Shown: positions 45,839 to 54,973 of the stretch, one piece after another
Layout: each line of letters starts with the position of its first letter
How positions within the stretch are numbered: the stretch's first letter is position 1
From: a virus
IMG/VR virus record: IMGVR_UViG_3300001533_002103
Coordinates: 2,184-66,183 of that record
Strand: one strand, 5' to 3'
DNA: 64,000 nucleotides
Notes under the pieces: generated by a model
What the model saw: only the letters and a program-made list of their open reading frames with translations
Databases searched by the model: none
What the model was told of the DNA's origin: nothing
Translations under genes and position numbers: made by a program

Positions 45839-47239
45839 CTATAATTGTCCAATTATTTTTAATGCTATCTCTTTATTAATCATACCAGACTTACCCTTAT
45901 GAAATAACATAAATTGTATTTTCCATCCTTTCGACTGATAAAATTTATATCTTTGATAAAATGTTTTCTTAATTGTATTACAACCCACATCAACCATATC
46001 TATAACATGAGGTTGTTGTTTTCCATCACTAATTCGTAAAACTCTCCCTGTCATTTGTTCAATATTTGAAATAGGAGAAGTCATAATCAATGTATCTTTT
46101 TGTGGAATATCTATTCCATCTCGGATTTTTCCTGGAGTAGAAAATACCACTTTATGTTCTAATTGATCTAATTTTGCATTTTCAATAAATTTAGATTTAT
46201 CATTAAAATTTAATTGATCATATAAGTCATTTATTAATTTTATCCTTTCTGATACAAATAAGATATTTCTATTATTCTTAATCAACTTATCTAACAACCC
46301 TAAAGATATTTTAACTACACTTTTAGATTTTCTTAATAAATTTAAATATCTGCTCCTCTGAAAATTTTTATTCCAATGAAGATACTTGAATCTTTGAGGA
46401 GTATCAATTGAATAGTCAAACAATATAAATGTAACTTTAGCATCCATTGTCCCAGAAGTAGATGTATCCCGGAAAATTTTCCCCAAATGATATTCTAAAA
46501 TATCTCCAGTTCCATCATTTCTATATGGGGTTGCACTTAATCCATATACATATTTTGCTGGAATATGGAGAGAACATAAAGAAAAAGTTGGGGCACCAAC
46601 AGATGTATGAACTTCATCTGCAATAAATATTCCAATATTGGACTTTTTTAGTTCACTTAAAAATTCTTTTTCCTTTCTTTTTAATAAAGATATAAAAGTC
46701 TGAGCAGTTGATATAATTATATCATGATTTAAATCATCTACAAAACTTTCAGATCTTAATCTAACTATTTGATTATCCTTTACATCCGTAAATTCTTTTA
46801 ATCTTTCTATCCATTGATCTACCAAAGAATCTCGATGAACTAGAATAAATGTTTTCTTTTTTCTTTCGGCAATCATATAAATTGAAATTACAGTTTTACC
46901 ACTTCCTGGTATTAGCTGAATCATCCCATGTTCATTATTCATTAAAAACATTATTGCTTTTATTTGAGACTCATTTCTGGGCTCTATATGATGATTTATT
47001 TCTATATTTTGACCAGAAGGAGTATTATCTGTTATACTAGAAGAATATACAAATTTTTGTAGAGGAAAGAACCTTGGAACGATGATTTGATCTTCTATCT
47101 CTCTATAAAATTTATATGAAATAGATTTTTGACTTTGAAAGTCAAATACTCTTCTAATTAAGAAATCTTTAATTTCTTCTACAAAGGACTCTTTTTTAGG
47201 AATATATATTCCGTCAAAGCGATTAAATTTATAATCCAT
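45839..47239 (-). CDS. UvsW-like SF2 DNA helicase
   Basis: A 466-residue protein. Walker A IPGSGKTVIS (residues 110-119), DEVH box (residues 208-211), motif III LSATPYRND and motif VI TGRVLRI are all present. The N-terminal 80 residues resemble the UvsW-type DNA-binding extension. Such helicases unwind R-loops and branched DNA and switch origin to recombination-dependent replication. Located between SbcD and QueD. Confidence 0.88.
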   Translation of the reverse strand: MDYKFNRFDGIYIPKKESFVEEIKDFLIRRVFDFQSQKSISYKFYREIEDQIIVPRFFPLQKFVYSSSITDNTPSGQNIEINHHIEPRNESQIKAIMFLMNNEHGMIQLIPGSGKTVISIYMIAERKKKTFILVHRDSLVDQWIERLKEFTDVKDNQIVRLRSESFVDDLNHDIIISTAQTFISLLKRKEKEFLSELKKSNIGIFIADEVHTSVGAPTFSLCSLHIPAKYVYGLSATPYRNDGTGDILEYHLGKIFRDTSTSGTMDAKVTFILFDYSIDTPQRFKYLHWNKNFQRSRYLNLLRKSKSVVKISLGLLDKLIKNNRNILFVSERIKLINDLYDQLNFNDKSKFIENAKLDQLEHKVVFSTPGKIRDGIDIPQKDTLIMTSPISNIEQMTGRVLRISDGKQQPHVIDMVDVGCNTIKKTFYQRYKFYQSKGWKIQFMLFHKGKSGMINKEIALKIIGQL

Positions 47240-47262
47240 AATACTCCTTCCTAATCATTTAT

Positions 47263-47832
47263 TTATTCTAAATCGGTAGGTTCTAGATCTTCCGCTTTCA
47301 GTTCCACATAATTATTTTTCGTTTCATATACTCTAACAAATGAAACATCTAATTGTCTTTTCTTCAAACTATTAAATATATAAAAGGCAAAATATTCTGA
47401 TGTTGGAATGGGAAAAGTATGATTAAGAAATCTATGATCAAACTTATTATGAACAACTTCTTGAAGTATATTTTTCAACTTACCAAAATCTATAACCATC
47501 CCATTAGACAAATTAAGATACCCCTTTACTCCTACTGTTATTTCTACCGTATGCCCATGTAAAAATCCACAAGTTGGATGACCGGGTAAATAATGAGCAA
47601 TATCAATCGTAAATGTTCTACATACAGTCATCGAAACTCCCAGTTGCACTTTTGAAAAACAGGAAGGACATAAGAGTAGAACATTTCCTACAGTATTATT
47701 ATTTGAATTTCCATCTTTATAATATGGAGTTAAAAATTCTGTTTCAGTGTCACCACAACAACTACATTGATTAATATCCCTAACTTTATCATTTAAATAA
47801 TTATCCATCAATCCTTTTTCGATTTTTATCAT
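47263..47832 (-). CDS. queD: QueD-like 6-carboxytetrahydropterin synthase with N-terminal zinc ribbon
   Basis: A 189-residue protein. The PTPS domain has FTIDIAHYLPGHPTCGFLHGH (motif residues H80, C88, H92, H94: zinc triad and catalytic Cys), MVIDFGKLK, FDHRFLNH, PTSEYFA and VRVYET. The first 65 residues are an extra zinc-ribbon-like part (CSCC at 23-26 and CPSC at 55-58) not typical of QueD. It makes the 7-deazaguanine precursor from dihydroneopterin triphosphate supplied by FolE2. It overlaps the topoisomerase gene by ATGA. Confidence 0.85.
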   Translation of the reverse strand: MIKIEKGLMDNYLNDKVRDINQCSCCGDTETEFLTPYYKDGNSNNNTVGNVLLLCPSCFSKVQLGVSMTVCRTFTIDIAHYLPGHPTCGFLHGHTVEITVGVKGYLNLSNGMVIDFGKLKNILQEVVHNKFDHRFLNHTFPIPTSEYFAFYIFNSLKKRQLDVSFVRVYETKNNYVELKAEDLEPTDLE

Positions 47833-49136
47833 TTCAAAATCTCCTTATATTCTTCTAAAACAAAATTTCCTAAATTATGTAAATTATTATCAACTACTTT
47901 TATCTTATTTTCGAGATCCGAAAGATCTACATTTAATGTTATTAATTTTCTAATTTTATGTTTTCCAATTAATTCCTTCACAGAAGACTCATCTACTCCA
48001 GATTTTTTTGAAATCTCTTTAATCATCATATTTGGTTCCATCTTCTGACTTAATATTTGTAATAAATATGGTTGAATCTTTTTTAAATTCTGAATCTCAA
48101 CCATTTGATTTTGTAATCTATCAAATTCTGTTTTCAACATATTATTACAAACAGAAGAAAAGGAATTAAATGTAGTAATTAACATATCATCTATAGATAC
48201 TAATCTTACATTCTGATTACCATCAACAACTATATTTTCAAAAGATATCTTTCCTTTAATAGTATCTTCTAACTTCTCTACAAAATCCATATAAATTTTA
48301 TCTCTATTTCTTTGTTTTATTACTTCAAATTGGATTTTCGTATTAGTTACAGATAAATCCGTATACGCGATATCTTGTCTTGTAATTTCATCTGAAAATC
48401 TATTTAATATATTTTCAAATCTTCGTCCTGGTTGCCATGATAGTAAATCTACAATATTATGTTGTGGATCTTTTTTAATTATACCACTTATATCAATTGT
48501 AGCTTTCCCTTTTGTTAGAAGAGTCTCAAGATCTGATTTAGAAGCCTCAATTTTACAATCCGTAATTGGAGAAATTGTTGGCTTTTTATCCTCTATTTTA
48601 AGTAGCCATAATAATCTTCTATATAAATCTTCAATTTTATAACAAGGAATATAACTCCTATATCCAAAACCAATTCCTTGAGTAAAATCATTTCCCATTA
48701 AACATAGAGGAAACATTGTTGGAAGATATGATGGTTCTTCCTCACCCAACTCATTTCTATACCACTCCACATAATCAATATATTTAAATGATAAGTCATA
48801 TGTTGACTTTGCTAATTTACATTCAGTATATCTAGAGGCAGCAGCTGGTTCGGATTCCACTCCAAGATTACATCCAAAATTTCCTTGTCCTTCTAGAAAT
48901 CCTTGTCGAACTAGCTGCACTATAGAAGAATATACTGATGCATGTGGGTGATAATTCCCAATTACATACCCATCTACTCTAGCACTTTTTACTAGATGAT
49001 CTCTTGCAATTTTATATGCAGATAAAAGAATCCTCCTCTCAACTGGTTTTAGACCATCAATAACTAAAGGAAATGCTCTTGATGAATTAATAAATTGCCC
49101 ATATTCTTTATATAATGATGGAACAATATTATCCAA
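47829..49136 (-). CDS. Type II topoisomerase subunit A homologue (T4 gp52-like)
   Basis: A 435-residue protein. NYHPHASVYSSIVQL (residues 61-75), QGNFG and EPAAASRYTE (catalytic Y103) match the breakage-reunion domain of GyrA/ParC/gp52. It lacks a C-terminal DNA-wrapping beta-pinwheel, like the T4 medium subunit, so it is probably a decatenating rather than supercoiling enzyme. The partner ATPase is encoded at 50527. Confidence 0.92.
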   Translation of the reverse strand: MDNIVPSLYKEYGQFINSSRAFPLVIDGLKPVERRILLSAYKIARDHLVKSARVDGYVIGNYHPHASVYSSIVQLVRQGFLEGQGNFGCNLGVESEPAAASRYTECKLAKSTYDLSFKYIDYVEWYRNELGEEEPSYLPTMFPLCLMGNDFTQGIGFGYRSYIPCYKIEDLYRRLLWLLKIEDKKPTISPITDCKIEASKSDLETLLTKGKATIDISGIIKKDPQHNIVDLLSWQPGRRFENILNRFSDEITRQDIAYTDLSVTNTKIQFEVIKQRNRDKIYMDFVEKLEDTIKGKISFENIVVDGNQNVRLVSIDDMLITTFNSFSSVCNNMLKTEFDRLQNQMVEIQNLKKIQPYLLQILSQKMEPNMMIKEISKKSGVDESSVKELIGKHKIRKLITLNVDLSDLENKIKVVDNNLHNLGNFVLEEYKEILK

Positions 49137-49403
49137 TTATATCACCTCTTTCAGAATTTCTTTTTCTTCATCTGTAATCTTCTTATAACCAAATCTAGTA
49201 AAGTCTCTAAAATTATTACTCTTTTTATCTATAAACTTATTTTTTAAAAGAGTACATTGTTCTCTTACAACTCTACTAACTCTATTAGCAATTAATTTCT
49301 TTAATTTTTTAGACTTCCCCCAAGTACAAAATTGGAGCTTGCCCTCATCTCTTTTTTCCAGATAAGGGCAATCTGGACAATCTTTTGTTAAACTTTTTGC
49401 CAT
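49137..49403 (-). CDS. Small Cys-containing hypothetical protein
   Basis: An 88-residue, basic protein with a possible zinc site (CPDCPY near residues 9-14, CTW at 27, C51). It ends directly against the topoisomerase subunit A start and is co-transcribed. Not recognised. Confidence 0.55.
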   Translation of the reverse strand: MAKSLTKDCPDCPYLEKRDEGKLQFCTWGKSKKLKKLIANRVSRVVREQCTLLKNKFIDKKSNNFRDFTRFGYKKITDEEKEILKEVI

Positions 49404-49406
49404 AAT

Positions 49407-49769
49407 TTATTTTTCCTTCATAAAAGAAAAATTTTTCTCTTTCATTAAAGTAACATTCCAACCCTTATTAAAATTCAGATCTTCATTCTCGGTCACATTG
49501 TTGGAAGGAACCACTGATTCCTCCCCCTTTGATATTATAATGTCTTCTTTGATTTCTTTCTTCCTTGATAACACATAATCACCGGGTTTTTCCCCACCAA
49601 CTACTATCTTCCAACCATCATGTAATAATTCAGGAACCATTTCTTCACCTACACCAGCCCTAACTTCTCCTTGACTTAATAAGTATTTTAAAGAATCCAC
49701 AATATTCCAATCCTCAGATCCTGGAGGAAACTTTGTTCTATTCTCAACCTTGTTTATTAATTCTTCCAT
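49407..49769 (-). CDS. Hypothetical protein
   Basis: A 120-residue acidic protein. There is no catalytic motif. The segment ELLHDGWKIVVGGEKPGDYVLSRKK looks like a small beta-rich fold, and the C-terminal third is low in order. It starts after an AAAGGAG site. Function not recognised. Confidence 0.5.
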   Translation of the reverse strand: MEELINKVENRTKFPPGSEDWNIVDSLKYLLSQGEVRAGVGEEMVPELLHDGWKIVVGGEKPGDYVLSRKKEIKEDIIISKGEESVVPSNNVTENEDLNFNKGWNVTLMKEKNFSFMKEK

Positions 49770-49890
49770 CTTATTCTCCTTTCAATTAAATGTTAATCAC
49801 TTATTCCAAATTCATTATTAATTTGTCTGCTAAAAATTTTTCGTTTACTAATTTACAATGATCTTTCCCACTCTTTATTAGTTCTATTTA

Positions 49891-50472
49891 TTATTTTTTA
49901 ATAATATAATTTTTCTCTTTACATATACTCTTGATTAAGTCGCTAGTCTTCATTGTAGGGGGACCAGAAACCCATAAAGATTTCTTTTCTCTAAAGAAAT
50001 GTAATCTTTCAACATTTTCCTCACTATATGGGCACTCCCCACCACTTACCCACTTATCAAACAATTTTGGATGAGGATGAGAATCTGCATCTCTCCTCAT
50101 TAGTTCTAAAGTTAATTTATTAGATAAATTATAAAAATATGCCCTTAATATAGAAACTGGAAAGAAATTAAATGAACATTTTTCACCAAATGAACATCTT
50201 TCATCAAATGAACATCTTTTATCAAATGAACATCCTCTATCAAACGAACATCCTCTATCAAACGAACATTCTTTATCAAACCAACACAATTTACCAAATG
50301 AACACAATTTACCAAATGAAGATCTTTCACCAAATAAAGAGTATCCACCAAATAAACACAATTCACCAAATCTCTCAACATTTGTATAATTTCCTGGAGG
50401 ACAAAATTTTGTACCCCAATCCCACCCAACCCTTGGAATATCATCAAATTCCTCTTGTGTAAATACTTTCAT
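49891..50472 (-). CDS. Hexapeptide-repeat protein
   Basis: A 193-residue protein. Phe occurs at every sixth position from residue 35 to 101 (12 Phe), mostly within a unit like F-D/G-x-x-C-S, which suggests a stacked beta-solenoid of six-residue rungs with Cys and Ser facing one side. The N-terminus (residues 1-34) contains a GTKFCPPGNY stretch, and the C-terminus is an ordinary helical domain ending KNYIIKK. Similar repeats are seen in uncharacterised phage proteins. The role is unknown. Confidence 0.65.
   Translation of the reverse strand: MKVFTQEEFDDIPRVGWDWGTKFCPPGNYTNVERFGELCLFGGYSLFGERSSFGKLCSFGKLCWFDKECSFDRGCSFDRGCSFDKRCSFDERCSFGEKCSFNFFPVSILRAYFYNLSNKLTLELMRRDADSHPHPKLFDKWVSGGECPYSEENVERLHFFREKKSLWVSGPPTMKTSDLIKSICKEKNYIIKK
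50170..50370 (-). repeat. 18-bp tandem repeats encoding the six-residue unit
   Basis: About eleven 18-bp units, with consensus like TCAAACGAACATCCTCTA on the plus strand and several identical or near-identical neighbours. They are in frame with the protein above. Copy number could vary by slippage. Confidence 0.8.
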
Positions 50473-50526
50473 ATTAATCCTCTCTTTAATTAATGTTTAT
50501 TCTAAATTTATTATTAAATTATATTT

Positions 50527-52314
50527 TCAGAACTTGCCTTCTAAAAGTTTTTTCTTTTCTTCAACACTAGAAAATAATCTTGTTAATTTTGCTAAATTTT
50601 TTGTATATTCTACTGGAATTAATTTTCTTGTATCTTCTTTAATCAAACAAAATTTTAATTGATGAGGTGACAATTCTCCCAATCCCTTAAATCTACTAAT
50701 ATGTCTTTTTTCCTCTATTGCTTTTTTTAGATCTTTTTCATCCCAAAGCGGAATGAATACATTTTTTTCATTAATTGCAAATAATGGTGTTTGTGCAATA
50801 AAGAACTTACCATCTTTAATAATCTGGGGTAACAATACAGCAAATATCATGGAAAGTAGACTAGTTATATGTGCACCATCTGGATCGGCATCTGAAGCTG
50901 CAATAACTTTACCATATCTAAATCTAGTCATATCAAAATCAGATCCAATTCCAGTCCCCACTGACCTAATTAATTCCTCTATTTCTTTATTCCGTAATAT
51001 ATCTTTTGTATTAATAATATTTGGAATTTTTCCTTTTAGGGGAAGAATAGCATGTTGTCTTGGATCTCTACATTGTATTAATCCCCCAGAAGCAGAAACT
51101 CCTTCAACTATAAATAATTCCCCATTCGGAGAAGTACAGTCTCTCAACTTAGTAAATTTAGTAGATCCCCGTTTTCCATGATTCAACGGTCTCATCTTTC
51201 TGGCTTCCATTCTTTTTCTATACTGTTCAAATATTGATAAAATACTTTCCAATTGATTTTGATTTTTATCAAAATAATTATTTAATTTAATTATTAATTT
51301 ATTACCCAATTTATCTAAATATGTTTTCCGATTTACTAACTTATCTTTTGTTTGTCCATGAAATTCTGGTTTTATAAGATAAAGACTCAAATAAGCTCGT
51401 AAACCACAAAAACAATCCTGGGCTTGAAAATGATAATCAAGTTTCTTTCCTCTAGATACAAAAATATCTTTTAATATATTATAGAATAAATTTAAGTGGG
51501 TTCCTCCTCCAACTACAGGTAATAAATTTATAGACGTCATTATATTTGATGTAATAGATCCATTTAATGAATAAGTAAATAGTACATTAAATTTTTCTAA
51601 ATTATCATTCATATCAATTGAAATCGGGTCTAAACATTCATCATTTTTATTAATACAATACTTTTGAAAATATTCTTCTCTACTAATCTTTATTACTTCT
51701 CTTTTCTTATCAACATTTAATACAAAAGTTATGTTTGGTAATTCCGCAGAGGCAACTAATAATCTACTTCTAATTCTATTTAAATCTACCTCTGAAGATT
51801 CAAATATTTCTTCATTGGGAATAAACTGAATTTTAGTGGAAAATGGTATATCCCCTTTATATTTATCTATTTTTTTATCTTTTAAAATAGAATTCTCAAA
51901 TTCAAAAACTGCATGTTGACCATCTCGATATATTTCAACTATATAATATTTACTAAGAGCATTAACAGCTACCAAACCAATTCCATGTAATCCTGAGACA
52001 ATTTGATAAGCAATTTTTATATGTTGGAATTTTGCCCCAGAAAACATTTTTTCAGATATAATCTGAGGAGTATTATTATCTATCGGAATTCCCCTCCCAT
52101 TATCCATAATACTAAAAGTGTTATCTTTCTTAGAAATATTAATAGCAATAATAGAAGCAAATCCAGCTAAACCCTCATCAAGTGAATTGTCAAGAACTTC
52201 TTCTATTAAGTGAGTTGGGGTATCTGTTTCACCAATATACATCCCCGGATTTAAACGAATATGATCAATTTCGTTTAGCACTGAAATCTGATTTGAATTA
52301 TATCCTTTTGACAT
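50527..52314 (-). CDS. Type II topoisomerase subunit B homologue (T4 gp39/gp60-like)
   Basis: A 595-residue protein. GHKL ATPase motifs EVLDNSLDEG (about residues 39-48), DNGRGIP and GLHGIGLVAVNAL are present, followed by a transducer domain, then a TOPRIM domain with EGVSASGG and SDADPDGAHI. It is slightly shorter than GyrB. It pairs with the A subunit at 47829; three small genes lie between. It is preceded by a GAGGAG site. Confidence 0.94.
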   Translation of the reverse strand: MSKGYNSNQISVLNEIDHIRLNPGMYIGETDTPTHLIEEVLDNSLDEGLAGFASIIAINISKKDNTFSIMDNGRGIPIDNNTPQIISEKMFSGAKFQHIKIAYQIVSGLHGIGLVAVNALSKYYIVEIYRDGQHAVFEFENSILKDKKIDKYKGDIPFSTKIQFIPNEEIFESSEVDLNRIRSRLLVASAELPNITFVLNVDKKREVIKISREEYFQKYCINKNDECLDPISIDMNDNLEKFNVLFTYSLNGSITSNIMTSINLLPVVGGGTHLNLFYNILKDIFVSRGKKLDYHFQAQDCFCGLRAYLSLYLIKPEFHGQTKDKLVNRKTYLDKLGNKLIIKLNNYFDKNQNQLESILSIFEQYRKRMEARKMRPLNHGKRGSTKFTKLRDCTSPNGELFIVEGVSASGGLIQCRDPRQHAILPLKGKIPNIINTKDILRNKEIEELIRSVGTGIGSDFDMTRFRYGKVIAASDADPDGAHITSLLSMIFAVLLPQIIKDGKFFIAQTPLFAINEKNVFIPLWDEKDLKKAIEEKRHISRFKGLGELSPHQLKFCLIKEDTRKLIPVEYTKNLAKLTRLFSSVEEKKKLLEGKF

Positions 52315-52340
52315 ACTCTCCTCTTTGACTAATATTTTTT

Positions 52341-52374
52341 ATACGTGGGATTTTATAATAAAAATCCCACGTAT
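52341..52374 (+). terminator. Perfect 14-bp hairpin
   Basis: ATACGTGGGATTTT (52341-52354) pairs with AAAATCCCACGTAT (52361-52374) around a 6-nt loop. It lies directly after the stop codon of the VWA gene on the minus strand. The better U-run (TTTTTATTTTA) follows on the plus strand, so direction is uncertain; it separates the topoisomerase gene from the upstream unit. Confidence 0.6.
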
Positions 52375-52376
52375 TT

Positions 52377-53684
52377 TTATTTTATTTTTACAATTAGACC
52401 AACTTTATCAAGATGATCAAACTTCCCATCTTTCTCTGGAATAACCCAAATTATATTCCTTGGAATTCTCTTTCTATCAACATTATTAATATTATCACAA
52501 TGACCATCTGTAAAACATAAGGTAACATCTGAATTTAATTTCTTTGCCCTCTCTAATCCAGGTGTAAGAGTAGTCCCTCCTCTTCCTTTTATATTAAATT
52601 GAATATCTTTTATATTCTTAACTTGATATTCCTTCTGTACTTTTGTATCAACTTCTAAAACATTTAATATAGTATATGGATCATTTTCAATAATATCTTT
52701 TATTCCATTTAGTGCTTCTTTTATATCCTCGTTTATTGATTGACTCATAGATGTATCAATCAAAATAGTAATAGTAAAAGAATAATCTCTAGTTCTTCCA
52801 GGGAACGGAAGTAATAATGGAATTTCATTTTCATCAGCATATGAAAAAACATACATCAACTTTCTGTTTACTCTTGAAAATGACATTTTAAATTTCGTAA
52901 GTTTGCTTCCAACTACTAGTTGTCGTATTATTTTATAATATGGAGCCTTTGGGGGTTCCAACATTCCTCTTACTAACTCAGAAATATATCCTGGAAGTCT
53001 TCCTCTATCTTTAATATTATTAAAGGATTCCCTACTAATTTTTGCTATATTATAATCTATTTTCCTAATAAGTCCACTTAAATCTCCCTTAGTAGATCCT
53101 TGTGACCACTTACTATGAGAAATTATACATCCCTCATTTGGACATTGTTTCTTATCTCCTTTATGATCTTCCCCTTGATACTTTCCTCCACTTGATCTCT
53201 TTTTTGCTTCAGATAAAAGTTTATAATAATACCATTCAGCACTTCTATCTATTGGGAGACTATATAAATCAGGAAAAATTAAATGATAATCACCACTATT
53301 TACTTTTAATATTCTTGGTATCTTTGCTTGTATATTTACGACACAATCACAAGCAATCCCATATAAGTAACATATTGACTCTATTCTTGGATCATCTTCT
53401 TCATATTTATACATTGATAGAATTCCCATTAATCTAGTAAGATGACGATTTATTAAATGAGTTCCTTCATGTTCAAGAAAAGATCTGATATTCGCATCAG
53501 ATGTTTCACTAATCATATTCCAATCATATAATAATATTAATGTTCCATCTTTATTAAAAGTAACAGCAAATGGAGATCCAAAATCACTAGTATTTACCCT
53601 TTTAACTTTAGAGAAGACATAACCCCAGTATATATCATCATACATCATTTTTGATATAATTTCTCGTATTCTATCGTCTTTCAT
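52377..53684 (-). CDS. Metallopeptidase-like/VWA protein (MoxR partner)
   Basis: About 435 residues from the ATG at 53684; the longer frame begins with TTG without support. The N-terminal domain has EHEGTHLINRHL (an HExxH-like HEGTH helix, putative metallopeptidase as in DUF2201). The C-terminal domain is a von Willebrand A fold with ILIDTSMSQS (MIDAS D-x-S-x-S) and FTDGH. It is encoded right after the MoxR ATPase, the usual pair in which the ATPase remodels a VWA target. The role in this phage is unknown. Confidence 0.8.
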   Translation of the reverse strand: MKDDRIREIISKMMYDDIYWGYVFSKVKRVNTSDFGSPFAVTFNKDGTLILLYDWNMISETSDANIRSFLEHEGTHLINRHLTRLMGILSMYKYEEDDPRIESICYLYGIACDCVVNIQAKIPRILKVNSGDYHLIFPDLYSLPIDRSAEWYYYKLLSEAKKRSSGGKYQGEDHKGDKKQCPNEGCIISHSKWSQGSTKGDLSGLIRKIDYNIAKISRESFNNIKDRGRLPGYISELVRGMLEPPKAPYYKIIRQLVVGSKLTKFKMSFSRVNRKLMYVFSYADENEIPLLLPFPGRTRDYSFTITILIDTSMSQSINEDIKEALNGIKDIIENDPYTILNVLEVDTKVQKEYQVKNIKDIQFNIKGRGGTTLTPGLERAKKLNSDVTLCFTDGHCDNINNVDRKRIPRNIIWVIPEKDGKFDHLDKVGLIVKIK

Positions 53685-53700
53685 ATTATACACCAATTAA

Positions 53701-54942
53701 CTAACCACCAGCGGTGTCTACAGCTTTTTCATAAAATTCTTTCTTATATTTATCATTATTTAATAACATACTATTCAATAATTGAAGATAAGTAAATGCT
53801 TTTTCCTCTCTCGGTAATTTATCTATATATGTAGTAAAAACAGTTGCCATATCCACTGGCAAATCTACAAGAAAATTAGCTACATTAGTTAATTCTTTAT
53901 CTGTATATGTTGGTCTTGTTGTACTAAGATAAGTACAAAATCCAACTACAATATTACTAAGTCTCCCATTATCATTATCATCAATCATAGTTAATATTTT
54001 TCTTCGAACCTTATCATATTCAAAGAAAATTTCTTTTGGTTGAATATGTTTCTCTCTCTGTTTAATAAAATCCACAAATATTTGAGTAATATTTAAATTT
54101 ATTAACCCAGAGGAAAGACTTTCAATAATATCTAAATTTTCCATAATACCATCACCCCATTCATATTTCCATAGATGATCTGATAATTTATGGAGACTAG
54201 CTGGATTAGAATATACTGATCCTTTTCTCTGAGACTCAAAATCATATACATAATCAGGATTTGTTTGTATGAAATCAATAATCAACGGATGAAAATTTTC
54301 ACTTATTGCATAATCTAAAAACACTCTAGGACTAACTTGAGCATATAAATGTAATTGCCTTCGGAGTCCAGCAGCATCTTCCAAATTATTCATTTTATAT
54401 TCAGAATCATCTGGATTATCTGTAGAAACAACAAACCAACCCTTTGGAAATTTATGTTGATGAATTTGATATTCATCCTGTATTTGCCAAAATAACTGTT
54501 GTAATGTATGGTCACCTCGTGAAAATTCGTCAATAAGAAAAATTCCATATGTATCCTTATGTTTAGGAATAAATTCCGAATACAACATCTTATATGAATC
54601 TACTTCATTTGATCCAATACTCCTCACTGGAAAGGGTATGAGCATATCATCTTTTAAAAGTACTGGTGACTTTGCTAGAATCAATAAAAATTCTTTATGA
54701 AGTTCTTCTGTTAATTCTTTAACAATTTGACCATTTATAGCAGTCTTTCCAATACCAGCAGCACCTATTATATGAAAAGTCTGTTTCATTACATCTTTTC
54801 CACGATCCCATGCATTTAATGTATTTTTAATATCCATCTTAATAACTTTTTTTACTTCTGCTATATTTAAAACAGAGATATTTAATTTTTCATAGTACTT
54901 TGTTTGTATTAGATCAGCTTCTAGTGACATATATCCCCCCAT
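53701..54942 (-). CDS. MoxR-type AAA+ ATPase
   Basis: About 413 residues (possible start four codons downstream, after a GGGGGG stretch). Walker A GAAGIGKTAI (residues 60-69), Walker B FLIDEFSRGD and sensor-1 WFVVSTDNPDD match the MoxR class. MoxR proteins act as chaperone-like motors together with VWA proteins such as the next gene product. Confidence 0.85.
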   Translation of the reverse strand: MGGYMSLEADLIQTKYYEKLNISVLNIAEVKKVIKMDIKNTLNAWDRGKDVMKQTFHIIGAAGIGKTAINGQIVKELTEELHKEFLLILAKSPVLLKDDMLIPFPVRSIGSNEVDSYKMLYSEFIPKHKDTYGIFLIDEFSRGDHTLQQLFWQIQDEYQIHQHKFPKGWFVVSTDNPDDSEYKMNNLEDAAGLRRQLHLYAQVSPRVFLDYAISENFHPLIIDFIQTNPDYVYDFESQRKGSVYSNPASLHKLSDHLWKYEWGDGIMENLDIIESLSSGLINLNITQIFVDFIKQREKHIQPKEIFFEYDKVRRKILTMIDDNDNGRLSNIVVGFCTYLSTTRPTYTDKELTNVANFLVDLPVDMATVFTTYIDKLPREEKAFTYLQLLNSMLLNNDKYKKEFYEKAVDTAGG

Positions 54943-54973
54943 AATAATATTAATTCACAGTAACAAAGATTAT

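Noticed and set aside
49770-49890. Gene or regulatory element in the gap between the 49407 and 49891 genes
   Set aside because: Only AT-rich sequence without hairpin, ribosome site or open frame was found.
50172-50462. Antisense and alternative-frame repeat ORFs opposite the hexapeptide gene
   Set aside because: The 18-bp repeat period keeps several frames open; only the 49891-50472 frame has a non-repetitive N- and C-terminal domain and a ribosome site.
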